A stretch of DNA of 64,000 nt from SZUA-35 sp963781035 (GTDB taxonomy: Bacteria > Actinomycetota > Acidimicrobiia > Acidimicrobiales > SZUA-35). This document shows positions 26,204 to 38,073 of the stretch, piece by piece. The position numbers and the translations under genes were made by a program. Positions within the stretch are counted from its first letter, which is position 1. Each line of letters opens with the position of its first letter. Location of the stretch: assembly GCA_963781035.1 (NCBI GenBank), contig CAWAEN010000007.1, forward strand, positions 62,001 to 126,000. The letters are read 5' to 3'. Below the pieces are notes generated by a model. The model was not told where the DNA came from and made no database searches. It saw only the letters and a list, made by a program, of their open reading frames with translations.

Positions 26204-27796
26204 TCAGATGCGGGCCGGCGCAGGCTGACGACTGTTGAGGTCTCTGATGATCACCCGGTTACGTCCGTTTTCCTTGGCCTCGAGGAGGGCGGCATCGGCG
26301 GCGGCGAGGAGATCGCTCACCGCGTACTCGCCGGTGACGATTGCCATGCCGACGCTGGTGGTCAAGTCGACCCTCCCGCGAACCGTCTCGATCGGTCGAT
26401 CGATGGCCTCCCGGATGCGCTCACCGACCTGGGCAACGTGCTCTGGCGACAAGGCACTGAACGTCACCAGGAACTCCTCACCTCCGATCCGGCCGACGGT
26501 TGCGTCGCCGCGAAGGCATCCCACGAGCCGGTCAGCGGCCTCGGCGAGCACGACATCGCCGACGGCATGGCCGTGGGTGTCGTTGATCGACTTGAAACGG
26601 TCGAGGTCGACCATCGCGATGGCGCGCTGTTCACCGTCGGTCGCAGCCTGACCGGCGACCCGGAGTACGGCCCTCCGATTGGGCAGTCCAGTGAGGGTGT
26701 CGGTGTCGGCCAGCCGATGCAGCGTTCGAATCGGTTGGGTCGCAGGAATGGCGATCAGCACGAACAACACGACGCTGAAGGCGGCCACGAGAACGACCAA
26801 CCGTTGACGCTGGCCGTCGCCGGGGGTGAGGGCCGCTTCGAGGTCGGCTCGTCGACCGAACACCGCCAATCGCCACTCCCCTGTACCGATCGGTACCGAG
26901 TCGGTCGCGATTCTCGCCGGCTGGCCCTGTGCGTCGATGTAGCTGCTGACGGTGCCGTCCGGCATCGAGGGAAGCAAGCGAGCCACATCTCGTTCCGCTG
27001 CGCTGCCGAGTTCATCGATCAGTACCGACTCGAATCCATCTCGGCCGGGTTTGCGGGTCGAATCGGGGTCTGGATGGGCGACGACGGCCCCCTGGTCGTT
27101 GAAGATCAGCGAGTGCACGTCGTGGGTCAGCTGATGTGTTCGCAGGTGCTCGGACAGCGAGATCAGCTCGATGTCGGCTCCGACCACGCCGGTGGCCGAA
27201 CCGTCGCTCAAGATGGCCCGCGCCGTCGTGGTGCCCAGTTCACCGGATGTGAAGAACACATAGGGATCGGTCCAAATCGTCTGTCCAGGAGCGTCCACGG
27301 CTTCCGTGTACCAGGGCCGAATTCGGGGGTCGTAGATGTCGAGCGGATCCACCGACGTTGAGACCAGGTCCCCGTCGGCATCGAGCAGCAGAATCGAGAC
27401 CGAACGTTCGTCGCCGTCGACGGCGATGATCTTGACCCGATACCCGTCATCGGCCCTCGTGACGTAGACGAAGTCGCCGTCGGCCCAACCAACGAACAGT
27501 CCTGCCAACTGTGGCAGTTCACTCATGGTCGCGAGCAGGATGCCTGCCTGGGTCGTCGGATCGAACTCTGCTTGTTCGGCAACACGAGCGGTGACGGAGA
27601 CGATGTTCTCGGCCGGCGCGACGAGCGCTGCCACTTCCTGGGCCGAATCAGCGACGGCTGCCTCGAGAAGTGCGTTCGTGTACTCCGTCTCGCTCTGGTT
27701 GATCTGCCGTCCGGAGACGATCACGAGTGTCGTGACGCTCAGGGCCTGGAGGAGCAGGAGTCCCCCGAAGATGGCCAGACGGATTCGTGAGCGCAT
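26204..27796 (-). CDS. Membrane diguanylate cyclase (Cache sensor + GGDEF)
   Basis: This protein makes cyclic di-GMP. From the ATG at 27796 (530 residues): an N-terminal membrane helix (FGGLLLLQALSVTTLVIV), a periplasmic-side double Cache domain (PWYTEAVDAPGQTIWTDPYV is typical), a second helix (LVVLVAAFSVVLFVLIAIPA), then a GGDEF domain with DTLTGLPNRRA and the active-site loop RIGGEEFLV. There is no HAMP domain between. The frame is open 18 codons further upstream, but that part lacks a good start. It is intact. The ligand is unknown; Cache domains bind small metabolites. Confidence 0.92.
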   Translation of the reverse strand: MRSRIRLAIFGGLLLLQALSVTTLVIVSGRQINQSETEYTNALLEAAVADSAQEVAALVAPAENIVSVTARVAEQAEFDPTTQAGILLATMSELPQLAGLFVGWADGDFVYVTRADDGYRVKIIAVDGDERSVSILLLDADGDLVSTSVDPLDIYDPRIRPWYTEAVDAPGQTIWTDPYVFFTSGELGTTTARAILSDGSATGVVGADIELISLSEHLRTHQLTHDVHSLIFNDQGAVVAHPDPDSTRKPGRDGFESVLIDELGSAAERDVARLLPSMPDGTVSSYIDAQGQPARIATDSVPIGTGEWRLAVFGRRADLEAALTPGDGQRQRLVVLVAAFSVVLFVLIAIPATQPIRTLHRLADTDTLTGLPNRRAVLRVAGQAATDGEQRAIAMVDLDRFKSINDTHGHAVGDVVLAEAADRLVGCLRGDATVGRIGGEEFLVTFSALSPEHVAQVGERIREAIDRPIETVRGRVDLTTSVGMAIVTGEYAVSDLLAAADAALLEAKENGRNRVIIRDLNSRQPAPARI

Positions 27797-27840
27797 GCAC
27801 GTGAGTATCGGAACGGTCCAGTTCGAGGTTGAGGCGAGGT

Positions 27841-29439
27841 TCAGACCCACGCCGATTCGGGTGAATCAGCGGCAATGACCTCTCCGTCGCTGTCGAACAC
27901 GAGGAACTGCTCGAAGGACCGCAGGAACCAACGATCGTGGCTCACGGCCACGACGGTCCCCTCGAACGCAGCCAAACCGGCTTCGAGCGCCTCGGCCGAG
28001 GCCACGTCGAGATTGTCGGTCGGCTCGTCCAGCAGCAGGAGTGTTGCCCCGCCGAGCTCGAGCAACAGGATCTGGAAACGGGCTTGCTGTCCGCCGGACA
28101 ACGTCTCCCAGACCTGGTCGCCGGAGCCTTCCAGCTCGTATCGGCGCAGCAGGCTCATGGCCTTGCTGCGGGCAGCGATCTGGCTGTTGATGTGGTCGGC
28201 GGTGAGCACGTCGACCAACGTCCGGCCCATCAATTCGGGATGCTCGTGGGTTTGCGAGAACAGCCCGGACACCACGCGGGCGCCGAGCTTCCAGTCCCCC
28301 TCGTGCGGAACCGGGCCTCCATTCAGCAATCGCAGGAAGTGGCTCTTTCCCGTCCCGTTCATACCGACCACGGCGACGCGGTCGCCAAACCAGATCTCGG
28401 TGCTGAACGGAAACGTCAGATCCGTCAGCTCGAGATCCTCGAGCATCACCACCCGCTTGCCGGTTCGGCCGCCCTCGAGGCGCATGTCGATCTGCTGGTC
28501 AGCGGCCCGCTCGCGGGGCTGGTCACCCTCGTCGAAATGGCGGAGCCGGGACTCAGCGGCACGGGCCCGGCTGGCGTTGGCGTCGCTCATCGCCGCCCTC
28601 CGCTTCATCTCCCTCATGTTGCGGACGAGGCGGGCACGTTCGTCGGCATGGCGACGGTGTTCGTCGTCGATCAGATCCTGACGGGCTGCACGCGCCTCTG
28701 CCCACGTCGCGAACGAGGCCCCGTGGGTCCAACTCCCCCGTGACTCGATGGTGACCACGCTCCGTGAGGTCTCGGCGAGAAGCTCCCGATCGTGGGAGAT
28801 GAAGAGAATGGTCTTCTGGCAGGCGTTGAGCTGCTCTGCGAGCCAACGTTTGCCGGGGACGTCGAGGAAGTTGTCCGGCTCGTCGAGCAGGAGCACCTCG
28901 AACTCCGATCGGAACAACAGTTCCAGCACGAGTCGCTTCTGCTCACCTCCGGAGAACGTGTCGGTGGCTCGCATCGCCATTTCCGACCAATCGATCCCGA
29001 CCGCTCGGTCGGCACACTCCGCCCAGAGGACTTCCAGCTCGTAGCCGCCGATGGCTCCCCAATCGGCGAGAGCGTTGGCGTAAGCCAGGTTCGCGTCGTC
29101 TGTCTGCTCGGTGGCGATCCGCTGTTCTGTGCGGTCGAGGCGGTGGGCGGACTCGATGAAACGACTTGGCGACAGGGAGAGGTACAGGTCGCGGAGCGTG
29201 AGACCTTGTTCCATCCCCACCATCTGGTTCATGAACGCAGCCGTCCCCGAGATGGAGATGGCGCCGTCGTCGGCCGCCAATTCACCGGCGATGAGGCGAA
29301 GCATGGTGGTCTTGCCGACGCCGTTGGCGCCCACGAGCGCGGCATGGTTGCCGTCGCCGATCTTGAACGAGACGTCGCTCAGCAAGCTCGGGCCCGAGGC
29401 GTATCCGAAGTTGACGCCGGCGACGTCGATTGATCCCAC
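27841..29439 (-). CDS. ABC-F family ATPase
   Basis: A soluble protein with two ABC ATPase domains and no membrane part, 532 residues, as in the ABC-F ribosome-associated family. Domain 1: GANGVGKTTML, FSGGEQKR, VLLLDEPDNFLD. A charged inter-domain linker (RRAAMSDANASRARAAESRL) follows. Domain 2: GMNGTGKSHFL, LSGGQQARF, LLLLDEPTDNLD. The start chosen is the GTG at 29439, just before the first domain; the open frame upstream has shadow composition. It may relieve stalled ribosomes or protect them from antibiotics. The cyclase gene follows 44 bases later on the same strand. Confidence 0.9.
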   Translation of the reverse strand: MGSIDVAGVNFGYASGPSLLSDVSFKIGDGNHAALVGANGVGKTTMLRLIAGELAADDGAISISGTAAFMNQMVGMEQGLTLRDLYLSLSPSRFIESAHRLDRTEQRIATEQTDDANLAYANALADWGAIGGYELEVLWAECADRAVGIDWSEMAMRATDTFSGGEQKRLVLELLFRSEFEVLLLDEPDNFLDVPGKRWLAEQLNACQKTILFISHDRELLAETSRSVVTIESRGSWTHGASFATWAEARAARQDLIDDEHRRHADERARLVRNMREMKRRAAMSDANASRARAAESRLRHFDEGDQPRERAADQQIDMRLEGGRTGKRVVMLEDLELTDLTFPFSTEIWFGDRVAVVGMNGTGKSHFLRLLNGGPVPHEGDWKLGARVVSGLFSQTHEHPELMGRTLVDVLTADHINSQIAARSKAMSLLRRYELEGSGDQVWETLSGGQQARFQILLLELGGATLLLLDEPTDNLDVASAEALEAGLAAFEGTVVAVSHDRWFLRSFEQFLVFDSDGEVIAADSPESAWV

Positions 29440-29588
29440 GACCGGTGACGATAGGCGCCGTCCGTGGGATCGGTCGCAGGTTTGGTCGCACGATTGCGGC
29501 GCGTGTGCCGCCGGCCAGCAGTGCGCGTGTGATGCGGGCCGCAGGTGGCATGAGTCGGCTTCGGTCCGGTCAGCGGCCACACTGGTGT

Positions 29589-31174
29589 ATGGCCCCGCTG
29601 CGCTTCGACTTCGATCATTGGTACGCGAACGATCTGCCCGGTGACACCGACGATCGAGTGATCCCTCGCCAGGTCGAAGGTGCAGCCCACTCCCCCGTCG
29701 ACCCGACACCGACGTCGGATCCCGCTGTCGTTGCCGTCTCGTCGGATGTGGCAGGAATGCTCGGCATGGAGCCGTCCGATGTCGAGTCCGAGCAGTTTGC
29801 CCAGGTTTTCAGCGGCAATGAGCTGCTCGATGGGATGCAACCCTTCGCCGCCAACTACGGCGGCCATCAGTTCGGGAACTGGGCGGGTCAACTCGGCGAC
29901 GGTCGTGCGATCTCGCTCGGCGAGGTCGCAACTGCGAACGATGGCCACCAGCACCTCCAGCTGAAAGGGGCCGGGCCGACCCCCTATTCGCGCCGGGCCG
30001 ACGGCCGGGCCGTGCTGCGATCATCGATTCGGGAGTTCCTCTGCAGCGAGGCGATGTATCACCTCGGTGTACCGACGACCCGCGCACTGAGCCTCGTGCT
30101 CACGGGCGATCAGGTCGTTCGCGACATGCTCTACGACGGGCACCCCGCGCCCGAGCCAGGTGCCGTCGTCTGTCGGGTGGCCCCGAGCTTCGTCCGATTC
30201 GGTACGTTCGAGCTGCCGGCATCGCGGGGGATCACGACCTTCTGACGAAGCTGGTCCACCACACGATCCGCCGGTTCTTCCCCCACCATCTGCCTGCTGA
30301 CGGCGTTCTCGGCCCCGACGTCATGGCGGCTTGGTTCAACGAGGTCGTCGAACGAACGGCCGACCTCATGGTCGACTGGATGCGCGTCGGTTTCGTGCAC
30401 GGCGTCATGAACACCGACAATCTCTCGATTCTCGGTTTGACCATCGACTACGGGCCCTACGGCTGGTTCGAGGACTTCGACCCGGGCTGGACGCCGAACA
30501 CCACAGACGCGGCAGGCAAGCGCTATCGCTACGGCCATCAACCCCAGATCGGCCTCTGGAATCTGTCTCGTCTCGGAAACGCACTCATGGGATTCTTCGA
30601 CGGCCCCGAGCCTCTGCAGGCCGCCCTCGACGGGTACGGAGAACGCTTCTCGCTCGGGTGGCAGCGAGCGCTGGCGATGAAGCTGGGACTCGGCGCCGTC
30701 GACCCGAAGGTGTCCACTGCCCTCTCCGATCGGCTGCTCGAGCTACTCCCCCGTACCGAGACCGACATGACCATCTTCTTCCGGACTCTCGGGGACCTCG
30801 ACGTCGACGCAAGCGCGGAGGCTGCGCTCGCCGACCTCGAGATCGCCTACTACCGGCCGGAGGATCTGCGGGACGAGCTCCTTGCTGACACGACGGCATG
30901 GCTCGACGACTACCTGGCCGTCTCGAGCGGGCAGGTGCCCGAGCAGCGTCGAACAGAGATGCACTCCTCCAATCCGAAGTACGTCCTGCGCAACTACCTG
31001 GCCCAGATGGCGATCGACAAGTCCGAGCTCGGCGACCACCAGCTCGTGATCGACCTGCTCGACATCCTTCGCCATCCGTTCGACGACCAGCCAGGGAAGG
31101 AAGAATTTGCCGCGAAGCGGCCCGACTGGGCGCGCACGAAGGTCGGCTGCTCGATGCTCTCGTGCAGCTCGTGA
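29589..31174 (+). CDS. selO: Protein adenylyltransferase SelO/YdiU (one frame break)
   Basis: SelO is a pseudokinase-fold enzyme that transfers AMP to Ser/Thr/Tyr of proteins, linked to oxidative stress. Motifs: FAANYGGHQFGNWAGQLGDG, LQLKGAGPTPYSRRADGRAV and HGVMNTDNLS, with C-terminal CSMLSCSS, typical of bacterial members with Cys in place of Sec. The two parts lie in different frames; a G missing from the GGGGG run at 30226-30230 (SRGDHDLLTK restored) explains it. It starts at the ATG at 29589, after MAPLRFD-type N-terminus, and has usual length (about 529). It is divergent from the ABC-F gene. Confidence 0.9.
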
Positions 31175-31196
31175 GCGGGTGGCTACTGTGGTGGTC

Positions 31197-32804
31197 GTGA
31201 TCTCGTCGACACCGCAATGGCAGCATCTCACCGACCTCGCCGGGCAGCCGAGGCCCACGCTGCGTCTGGCGTTCGCCGACGACCCGGAACGAGCCAGCTC
31301 GCTACGCGCTCGAGGCCGGCGATCTGTTCGCCGACCTGTCGAAGAACCTGGTCGACGACGATGTCGTGGCCGCACTCGTTGCTCTGGCCGAGGGTTCTGG
31401 GCTCGCCGAACACACCGCCGCCATGTTTCGGGGTGATCGGATCAACGCAACCGAGGATCGGCCGGTCCTGCACACGGCGTTGCGGGCCCCGGCCGGCTCG
31501 GTCGTCGAGGTCGACGGCCACAACGTCGTGCCAGACGTCCAGGAAGTACTCCGGCGTATGGCCGACGTCGCCGAGCGGGTCCGTACCGGTGCATGGACCG
31601 GGGCCACCGGCGCACGCATTCGCCACATCGTGAACGTCGGCATCGGCGGTTCCGACCTCGGCCCGCTCATGGTCTACCGAGCGCTCGCGGCCTATCGCGA
31701 AGACCTCGAATGCCACTTCGTCTCGAATGTCGATCCGACCCACATGATCGAGACGCTCCGCCCCCTCGACCCGGCAGAGACGCTCTTCCTCATCGCGTCC
31801 AAGACCTTCACCACGCAGGAGACCATGGCCAACGCGGCAAGTGCCAGGGCCTGGATCGTCGACGGACTCGGTGCCGACGCCGAGATCGCCAAGCACTTCA
31901 TCGCCCTGTCGACCAACGCAGACGCCGTCGCAGCGTTCGGCATCGACACCGACAACATGTTCGGATTCTGGGATTGGGTCGGCGGTCGATACTCGGTCGA
32001 CTCGGCCATCGGGATGAGCCTGATGCTGGCGATCGGACCCGATGAGTTCGGCGAATTCCTCGCCGGCTTCCACGACATCGATGAGCATTTTCGCTCGACG
32101 CCGATCAGGCAGAATCTGCCGGCGATGCTCGGCCTCATCGGGATCTGGTATCGCAACTTCCTCGGCTACGACACACACGCCGTGCTGCCATACAGCCAGT
32201 ACCTCGAACGCTTCCCGGCCTATCTCCAACAGCTCGACATGGAGAGCAACGGCAAGCAGGTCACACTCGAGGGTGAGCGTGTCGACTACGACACGGGTCC
32301 CGTCATCTGGGGCGAGCCGGGAACCAACGGCCAACACGCCTTCTACCAGCTCATCCACCAGGGAACGTCGGTGGTGCCGGCCGACCTGATCGGCATCGTC
32401 AATCCGGCCAGAGACGTCGGTGGCCAGCACGATCTCCTCGTCGCCAACTGTTTGCGCAGGCCGAAGCGTTGGCGTTCGGCAAGACCGAAGACGAGGTGGC
32501 AGCGGCCGGTGCAGACGAATCGCTGGTCCCCCACCGCACCTTCCCGGGAGATCGCCCGACCAACATGATCCTGGCCGATCGGTTGACGCCACGTGTTCTC
32601 GGCCAGCTCATCGCTCTCTACGAACACAAGGTGTTCACCCAGGGCGTGATCTGGGGAGTCAACTCCTTCGATCAATGGGGAGTCGAGCTCGGCAAGGAGT
32701 TGGCGCGGGGCATCGTGCCGGAACTGACCGGCTCTGACACCCCTCAGCACGACAGTTCGACCAACGCCCTGATCGAGCGCTACCGGGCCCGGCGGCAACG
32801 CTGA
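31197..32804 (+). CDS. pgi: Glucose-6-phosphate isomerase (two frame breaks)
   Basis: Interconverts glucose 6-phosphate and fructose 6-phosphate in glycolysis and supplies the glycogen branch. Signatures: VNVGIGGSDLGP, SKTFTTQETM, GGRYSVDSAIG, GTNGQHAFYQLIHQG and WGVNSFDQWGVELGK. It starts at the GTG at 31197, 22 bases after selO. A one-base excess near 31290-31300 (rejoined as RYALEAGDLFADLSKN) and a missing C at about 32448 (NLFAQAEALAFGK restored) break the frame. Composite length of about 536 fits the family, and all active-site residues are present. Confidence 0.92.
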
Positions 32805-32824
32805 GCGCCCGCCTCGACATACCC

Positions 32825-33509
32825 GTGGCCACGCTGTACGAGCTGCTCGACGTGCCGACCTCGTGCGATCTGACGACTCTGCGCGCCGCGTACCGGGCCA
32901 AGGCTCGCGAGCTCCATCCGGACGTCGCATCGGGCGGCACCGAGTCGTCCATGATCGCCATCAACGATGCGTGGAGGGTGCTTGTCCGATCCGGCCAGAC
33001 GGGCCGACTACGACGCCTCGTTGTTCGCGATGGCGCCCACTCGTCCCCGGTCATCCCGCAGCCACCGCCGGCCGCCGCCGGTGGCAGGCGGCATGCGTGG
33101 GTTGCCGGCGTCCAGGCCCAGGTGATCCGCCTGTCGAGCCTCGCCGGAAGCAGCTCGGTCCAGACCTTGCTCCTGCGGGCACCACGAGCGGAACGCGCCG
33201 TGTACGACGCCCTAGTCGAGCAGATCGTTCGAGGGCCTGGCACAGAGAGACCGAGGCTCGCGTCCGGGCCGCTCAGGGCTGCCGGGGCGGCACCGCTCGA
33301 TCTGGGTGTGGCATCGACGCTCGTGGGAATTCGTGCGCTTGCCGACGGTGTCCGTCGCCAGTCGTCGCTGGGCCTGAGCCCGGAGTTGATGATGACCGCC
33401 GAACTCCTCGATCGGATGTGGGATGTGCTTGCCCATGAGCTGCCGATCACGCTCTCGAACGCGCTCGGGTGGAAATCCGGGTGTCGCCAAGCAGATCGGT
33501 CTTCGCTGA
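32825..33509 (+). CDS. J-domain (DnaJ-like) protein, three frame breaks
   Basis: The N-terminal 65 residues are a J domain: LYELLDVPTSCDLTTLRAAY, then HPD in RELHPDVA, then INDAWRVL and SDPARRADYD in the neighbouring frame (extra T at 32982). The C-terminal part is an unknown helical domain (TLVGIRALADGVRR, LMMTAELLDRMWDVLAHELP). A second change near 33060-33110 restores the original frame, and a third near 33470 gives a natural end (GNPGVAKQIGLR). About 228 residues. J proteins stimulate DnaK ATPase; the client here is unknown. Confidence 0.7.
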
Positions 33510-33532
33510 TCCCGTCCACTATGTTCGCCGGA

Positions 33533-34372
33533 ATGGACATCGGCGTAGCGATCTTCCCACTGACACCACCATGCAGCCGGTTGACTTGGCCCGTCATGCC
33601 GAGGACCGCGGCTTCGAGTCCTTGTGGTTTCCCGAGCACTCGCACATCCCGGTCAGCCGGGCGACGCCGTGGGGTGGTCGAGAAGGTGCCCCACCGCTGC
33701 CCGACTACTACTGGCGTTCACACGACCAGTTCGTCGCTCTCGGCGCTGCGGCAGCAGTGACCTCGCGAGATCAAGCTGGCGACGGGTATCACCCTCGTTG
33801 CCCAGCGCGATCCGATCTGGACCGCGAAGCAAGCGGCGACGGTGGACTTCTTGTCCGACGGTCGGCTGATCATGGGTGTGGGGTACGGCTGGAACAAGGA
33901 GGAGATGGACCACCACGGCACCAAGCCTACACCGAGCGTCGGGCGATTCTTCGCGAGAACGTCCTGGCGATGAAGGCGCTCTGGACCGACGACGAGGCCG
34001 AGTTCCACGGTGACCACGTCGACTTCGAGGCGAGTTGGGCATGGCCGAAACCGAAGCAGGTGGGTGGGCCTCCGATCGTGCTGGGCGGCGCAGCAGGCCC
34101 TCAGACCGCAGCCGACGTCGCAGCGTTTGCCGATGGCTGGATGCCGATCGGGGCTCGTCATGCCATGGAGAGCGGATGGGACGAGATCGTCCGGGCATGC
34201 GAGTCGATCGGACGGGAACCGTCGACGATCGAGAAGACGATCTTCTTCGCCAAGCCAACGATCGAGGAACTCGAATCACTCGAAGCGGCGGGCGTGAGCC
34301 GTGCCGTGTTCGGTCTGCCTCAGGGCGACGAGACCGAAGTGATGGCCGCTCTCGACGATCTCGCCAAACTCC

Positions 34373-34386
<14 letters not shown>
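33533..34386 (+). CDS. LLM-class F420-dependent oxidoreductase (three or more frame breaks)
   Basis: Luciferase-like TIM-barrel oxidoreductase, probably using coenzyme F420. N-terminus MDIGVAIFPTDTTMQP and LARHAEDRGFESLWFPEH are typical; further on IKLATGITLVAQRDPI, GRLIMGVGYGWNKEE and PPIVLGGAA. Breaks: a missing C in the CCC run at 33556-33558, one near 33765, one near 33925. The composite is about 284 residues, the usual length. Its stop overlaps the convergent metallo-hydrolase gene by 14 bases. The substrate is unknown. Confidence 0.85.
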
Positions 34387-35310
<924 letters not shown>

Positions 35311-35341
35311 GCCGCCGGTCTAGCAGACCGGTCAGGTCGGA

Positions 35342-36180
35342 CTAGAGCGAGAAGAGCTCGGTGCGGTTGCCGCCGCCGTTCGCGGCCTTCGCCGTGACGG
35401 CCTCCAGCCGGCTCAAGACCCGTTCGAGCGACGGACGCTTGTCGGACAGCGAACCGACCATCACGCTGCTGGTGAACGACACCAGCGTGCCGCTGCAGTC
35501 GACCGGGAACGAGACTTCGGCTCGAAGCCGATCGGCGATCTCCTTGAGCTGATCGATCTCGGAGTCGGTGGTGAGCAGCACGAGGAAGCCGGAATCGTCG
35601 AGCCGGCCCAAGCAGATCGGGCCCACGGAGTCGAGCCAGGATCGCGTTCGCCCACCTGACGCATGATGCGCTGGGTCACACGATCGCCCTGCTCTTCTTC
35701 GAGCGCGTCGAGCTGATCGATCCAGATGGCGACGAGCGCCAGCGGCTGCACTTGGGCAGGGTCAAGCGATGCTGGAGCTGTTCGAGGATGTGGTGACGAT
35801 CGGGAAGTCCCGTCACCTCGTCGTGGGTGAGCGCTCCACCAGACGCGGCGGATAGCGCGTGCTCGGCCGCGACCGACCGAACACCGACGAGCGTCAGGGT
35901 GCGATTGAGTTGCGGAAGGTCAGCTCGAGCGGCAGGAGTCCACTGGCGAGTCGCATGCGCACCGTCGAGACCGTGTCGGATGCGCGGCCTGGCTGCCGCG
36001 ACGTGGTCCTGGTGTTCGTCGACGGCAATTTCGGTCAACGACGTGCCGATCAGCCGATTCCGGGGAATACCGGTGATGGAGGTCGCTTCGGCGTTTGCGC
36101 CCTTGATCTCACCGTTGTCGATCAGAATGCACCCGCCCGGGCGAGTACCGAAGGATGTCGGCCAAGTCGTTCTGCGTCAC
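35342..36180 (-). CDS. PAS protein with degenerate GGDEF-like domain (several frame breaks)
   Basis: The composite starts at the GTG at 36180 (TQNDLADILRYSPGG), with a PAS-like domain (CILIDNGEIKGANAEATSI, IPRNRLIGTSLTEIA), then a cyclase-like domain: LTHDEVTGLPDRHHILEQL, LVAIWIDQLDALEEEQGDRV, and LGRLDDSGFLVLL where GGDEF should be. The signature is replaced by DDSGF, so it is probably not an active cyclase. Frame changes near 36140, 36050, 35755, 35650. It lies 18 bases after the mycothione reductase gene, in the same direction. Confidence 0.65.
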
Positions 36181-36197
36181 TCACAAGGTTCTCCCAG

Positions 36198-37643
36198 TCA
36201 AGGATGCCAAGCTCTAGGGTCGAGCAGGCGCGGCTGACTTGAGCCGGATGACCCACTGCTGACAGAGCCGATCCACTGGTCGAGGATCAGAACCGCGTCG
36301 AGCAGTGCGTTTTCGACGACTTCGGAGAGCGCAGGGTGGATGTAGAACACCTTTCGGCGAGATCGGTCGCTGTCTGCCCGAACTGCATGGCCTGGATCAA
36401 CGGCTGGATCAGGATTGCGGACTGCGGACCGATGATGTGGGCGCCGATGATCAGATCGGTGTCGTCGTCGACGAGCACCTTGGCAAAGGATGTCTGTCCT
36501 CGAGGGCCCAGCCATACGCCGTGCCACCGAAGTCCCGTCGGCCGACCCGATAAGACCGCCCCGCCGCGGTTGCCTGCTCCTCGGTGAGGCCGACCGAGGC
36601 GACCTGCGGGTCGACTGAACACCGCACTCGGGACGGCCGAGTAGTCGATCGTCGATCGGTGATCTCGGGGTTGGCCAGATTGCCGAACACGATCTTCGCC
36701 TCGGCGTTGGCCACATGTTTGAGTTGCCAGTCGTTGGCGATGTCGCCGATGGCGTAGACGCCGTCGACGTTGGTGTCCATGTAGTCGTCGACCATCCAGT
36801 CGACCGTTGTGGTGTGTCTCGAGACCGCCGGCGGCAGCGTCGATGAGATCGGTGTTCGGTTCGCGGCCGCGGCAACCAGCAACTCGTCGAACTCGTATCG
36901 GTTTCGCCCTTGCTCGTGACCACGATGGTGTCGCCGACTTGGTCGACCCGTTCGGGGATGTGCCCGAGACAGAGGGTCGACCCGGTGACCGAACACATCG
37001 GTGAAACGCTCGGAGATCTCACCGTCCTGGGCTCGCAACAGCCGAGGGACCGATTGAACAGCGTGACGCGCAGCCCGAACCCGGCGAAGACGTGCCCCAT
37101 CTCGGCGGCGATGAAACCGCCCCCGATGATGCCGAGTCGCCGCGGCAGGGCGTCCAACCGCATGATCGAGTCTGATGTGTGGAATCGAACGGTCGACAGT
37201 CCCGGGATCGGGGGCATCGTCGGTCGTGAGCCGGCAGCCACGACGATCTTGTCGGCCGTGATGGTGCGTCCCTCGACGTCCAACGTCTTCTCGGCGGTGA
37301 AACGGGCAGTGCCTTGGATCAGCTCGACGTTCGGTGTCCCGTTTGCCCGATACTCCCGACCCCCGTCGGCGATCGGGTCGATTCGCCCGAACACGCGGTC
37401 ACGGATGCCAGGCCAGTCGACGCCCCCGAACGACGTGTCGACGCCGAGCTCCGGGCCGTGTTTGGCGATCTCGGCGATGTCCGCCGGCAGGACGAACATC
37501 TTCGACGGGATACAACCGACGTTCAGGCATGTGCCGCCGAACGTACCTCGCTCCACCAGTGCGATCTTCCAGTCGGCCAGCGACTCGGGAATGGCGTTGC
37601 CCGATCCGCTCCCGATGATGATGAGGTCGAACGAGTCAGTCAT
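36198..37643 (-). CDS. mtr: Mycothione reductase-like flavoprotein disulfide reductase (several frame breaks)
   Basis: NADPH/FAD-dependent disulfide reductase. N-terminus SFDLIIIGSGSGNAIPE (FAD site), redox-active GTCLNVGCIPSK, IVVAAGSRPTMPPIPG, LGIIGGGFIAAEMGHVFAG (NADPH site), DGVYAIGDIAND and C-terminal FYIHPALSEVVENALL with the active-site His. The IIIGxGSGN start favours mycothione reductase (reducing the disulfide of mycothiol) over lipoamide dehydrogenase. Frame changes near 37060, 36970, 36840, 36640, 36560, 36480 and 36350. The stop position is tentative. The ATG overlaps the DUF983 stop (ATGA). Confidence 0.75.
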   Translation of the reverse strand: MTDSFDLIIIGSGSGNAIPESLADWKIALVERGTFGGTCLNVGCIPSKMFVLPADIAEIAKHGPELGVDTSFGGVDWPGIRDRVFGRIDPIADGGREYRANGTPNVELIQGTARFTAEKTLDVEGRTITADKIVVAAGSRPTMPPIPGLSTVRFHTSDSIMRLDALPRRLGIIGGGFIAAEMGHVFAGFGLRVTLFNRSLGCCEPRTVRSPSVSPMCSVTGSTLCLGHIPERVDQVGDTIVVTSKGETDTSSTSCWLPRPRTEHRSHRRCRRRSRDTPQRSTGWSTTTWTPTSTASTPSATSPTTGNSNMWPTPRRRSCSAIWPTPRSPIDDRLLGRPECGVQSTRRSPRSASPRSRQPRRGGLIGSADGTSVARRMAGPSRTDILCQGARRRRHRSDHRRPHHRSAVRNPDPAVDPGHAVRADSDRSRRKVFYIHPALSEVVENALLDAVLILDQWIGSVSSGSSGSSQPRLLDPRAWHP

Positions 37644-38047
37644 GAGAAGGGGAAACCTACCTGGCCGCCGAAAGATTCCTCGACCTCGAGCCAGTTCGAC
37701 TTCGTGGGCCTCGAGGGGACGCATCACGATGTCGATGGAGGTCCACAGCGTCTTGCTCATCGGGTAGAAGAGCGTCGGTCCGATCAGGGCCGCTCCGACC
37801 GCGATCACGATGAGTCGAAGCGTGGAACCATTCGGGATAGGTGCGCGATCAGGCCGACGATCACGACGATGCCGAGGACGGCGAAGCTGACGATGGTGTT
37901 GATGCCGATGGCGCCGATCCAGTGGCCCTCGATGCGTTCGAAGTGCAACCCGCAGCGTGGGCAGTCTTCGGCCATCGAGAACCACCGACGGAACAGACCA
38001 CGTTGTCCGCATGCCGGGCAGGCCATGGTCGTTCCTCGACCCAGCAT
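37640..38047 (-). CDS. DUF983 membrane protein (two frame breaks)
   Basis: Small membrane protein of the DUF983 family. It has an N-terminal CPACGQRGLFRRWF and DCPRCGLHFERIEGHW zinc-knuckle pair followed by two membrane helices (TIVSFAVLGIVVIVGLIAHL; LIVIAVGAALIGPTLFYP in the next frame). It starts at the ATG at 38047. Frame changes near 37825 and 37690; after the second the end reads EESFGGQVGFPFS with a stop overlapping the next gene by four bases. Function unknown, though DUF983 genes often sit near respiratory or redox genes. Confidence 0.78.
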
Positions 38048-38073
38048 CACGGGGATGGTCGGGCCCGGTCGGC

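Noticed and set aside
31100..31174. Selenocysteine end of SelO
   Set aside because: The C-terminus reads CSMLSCSS with ordinary Cys codons and a normal stop, so no UGA recoding is needed.
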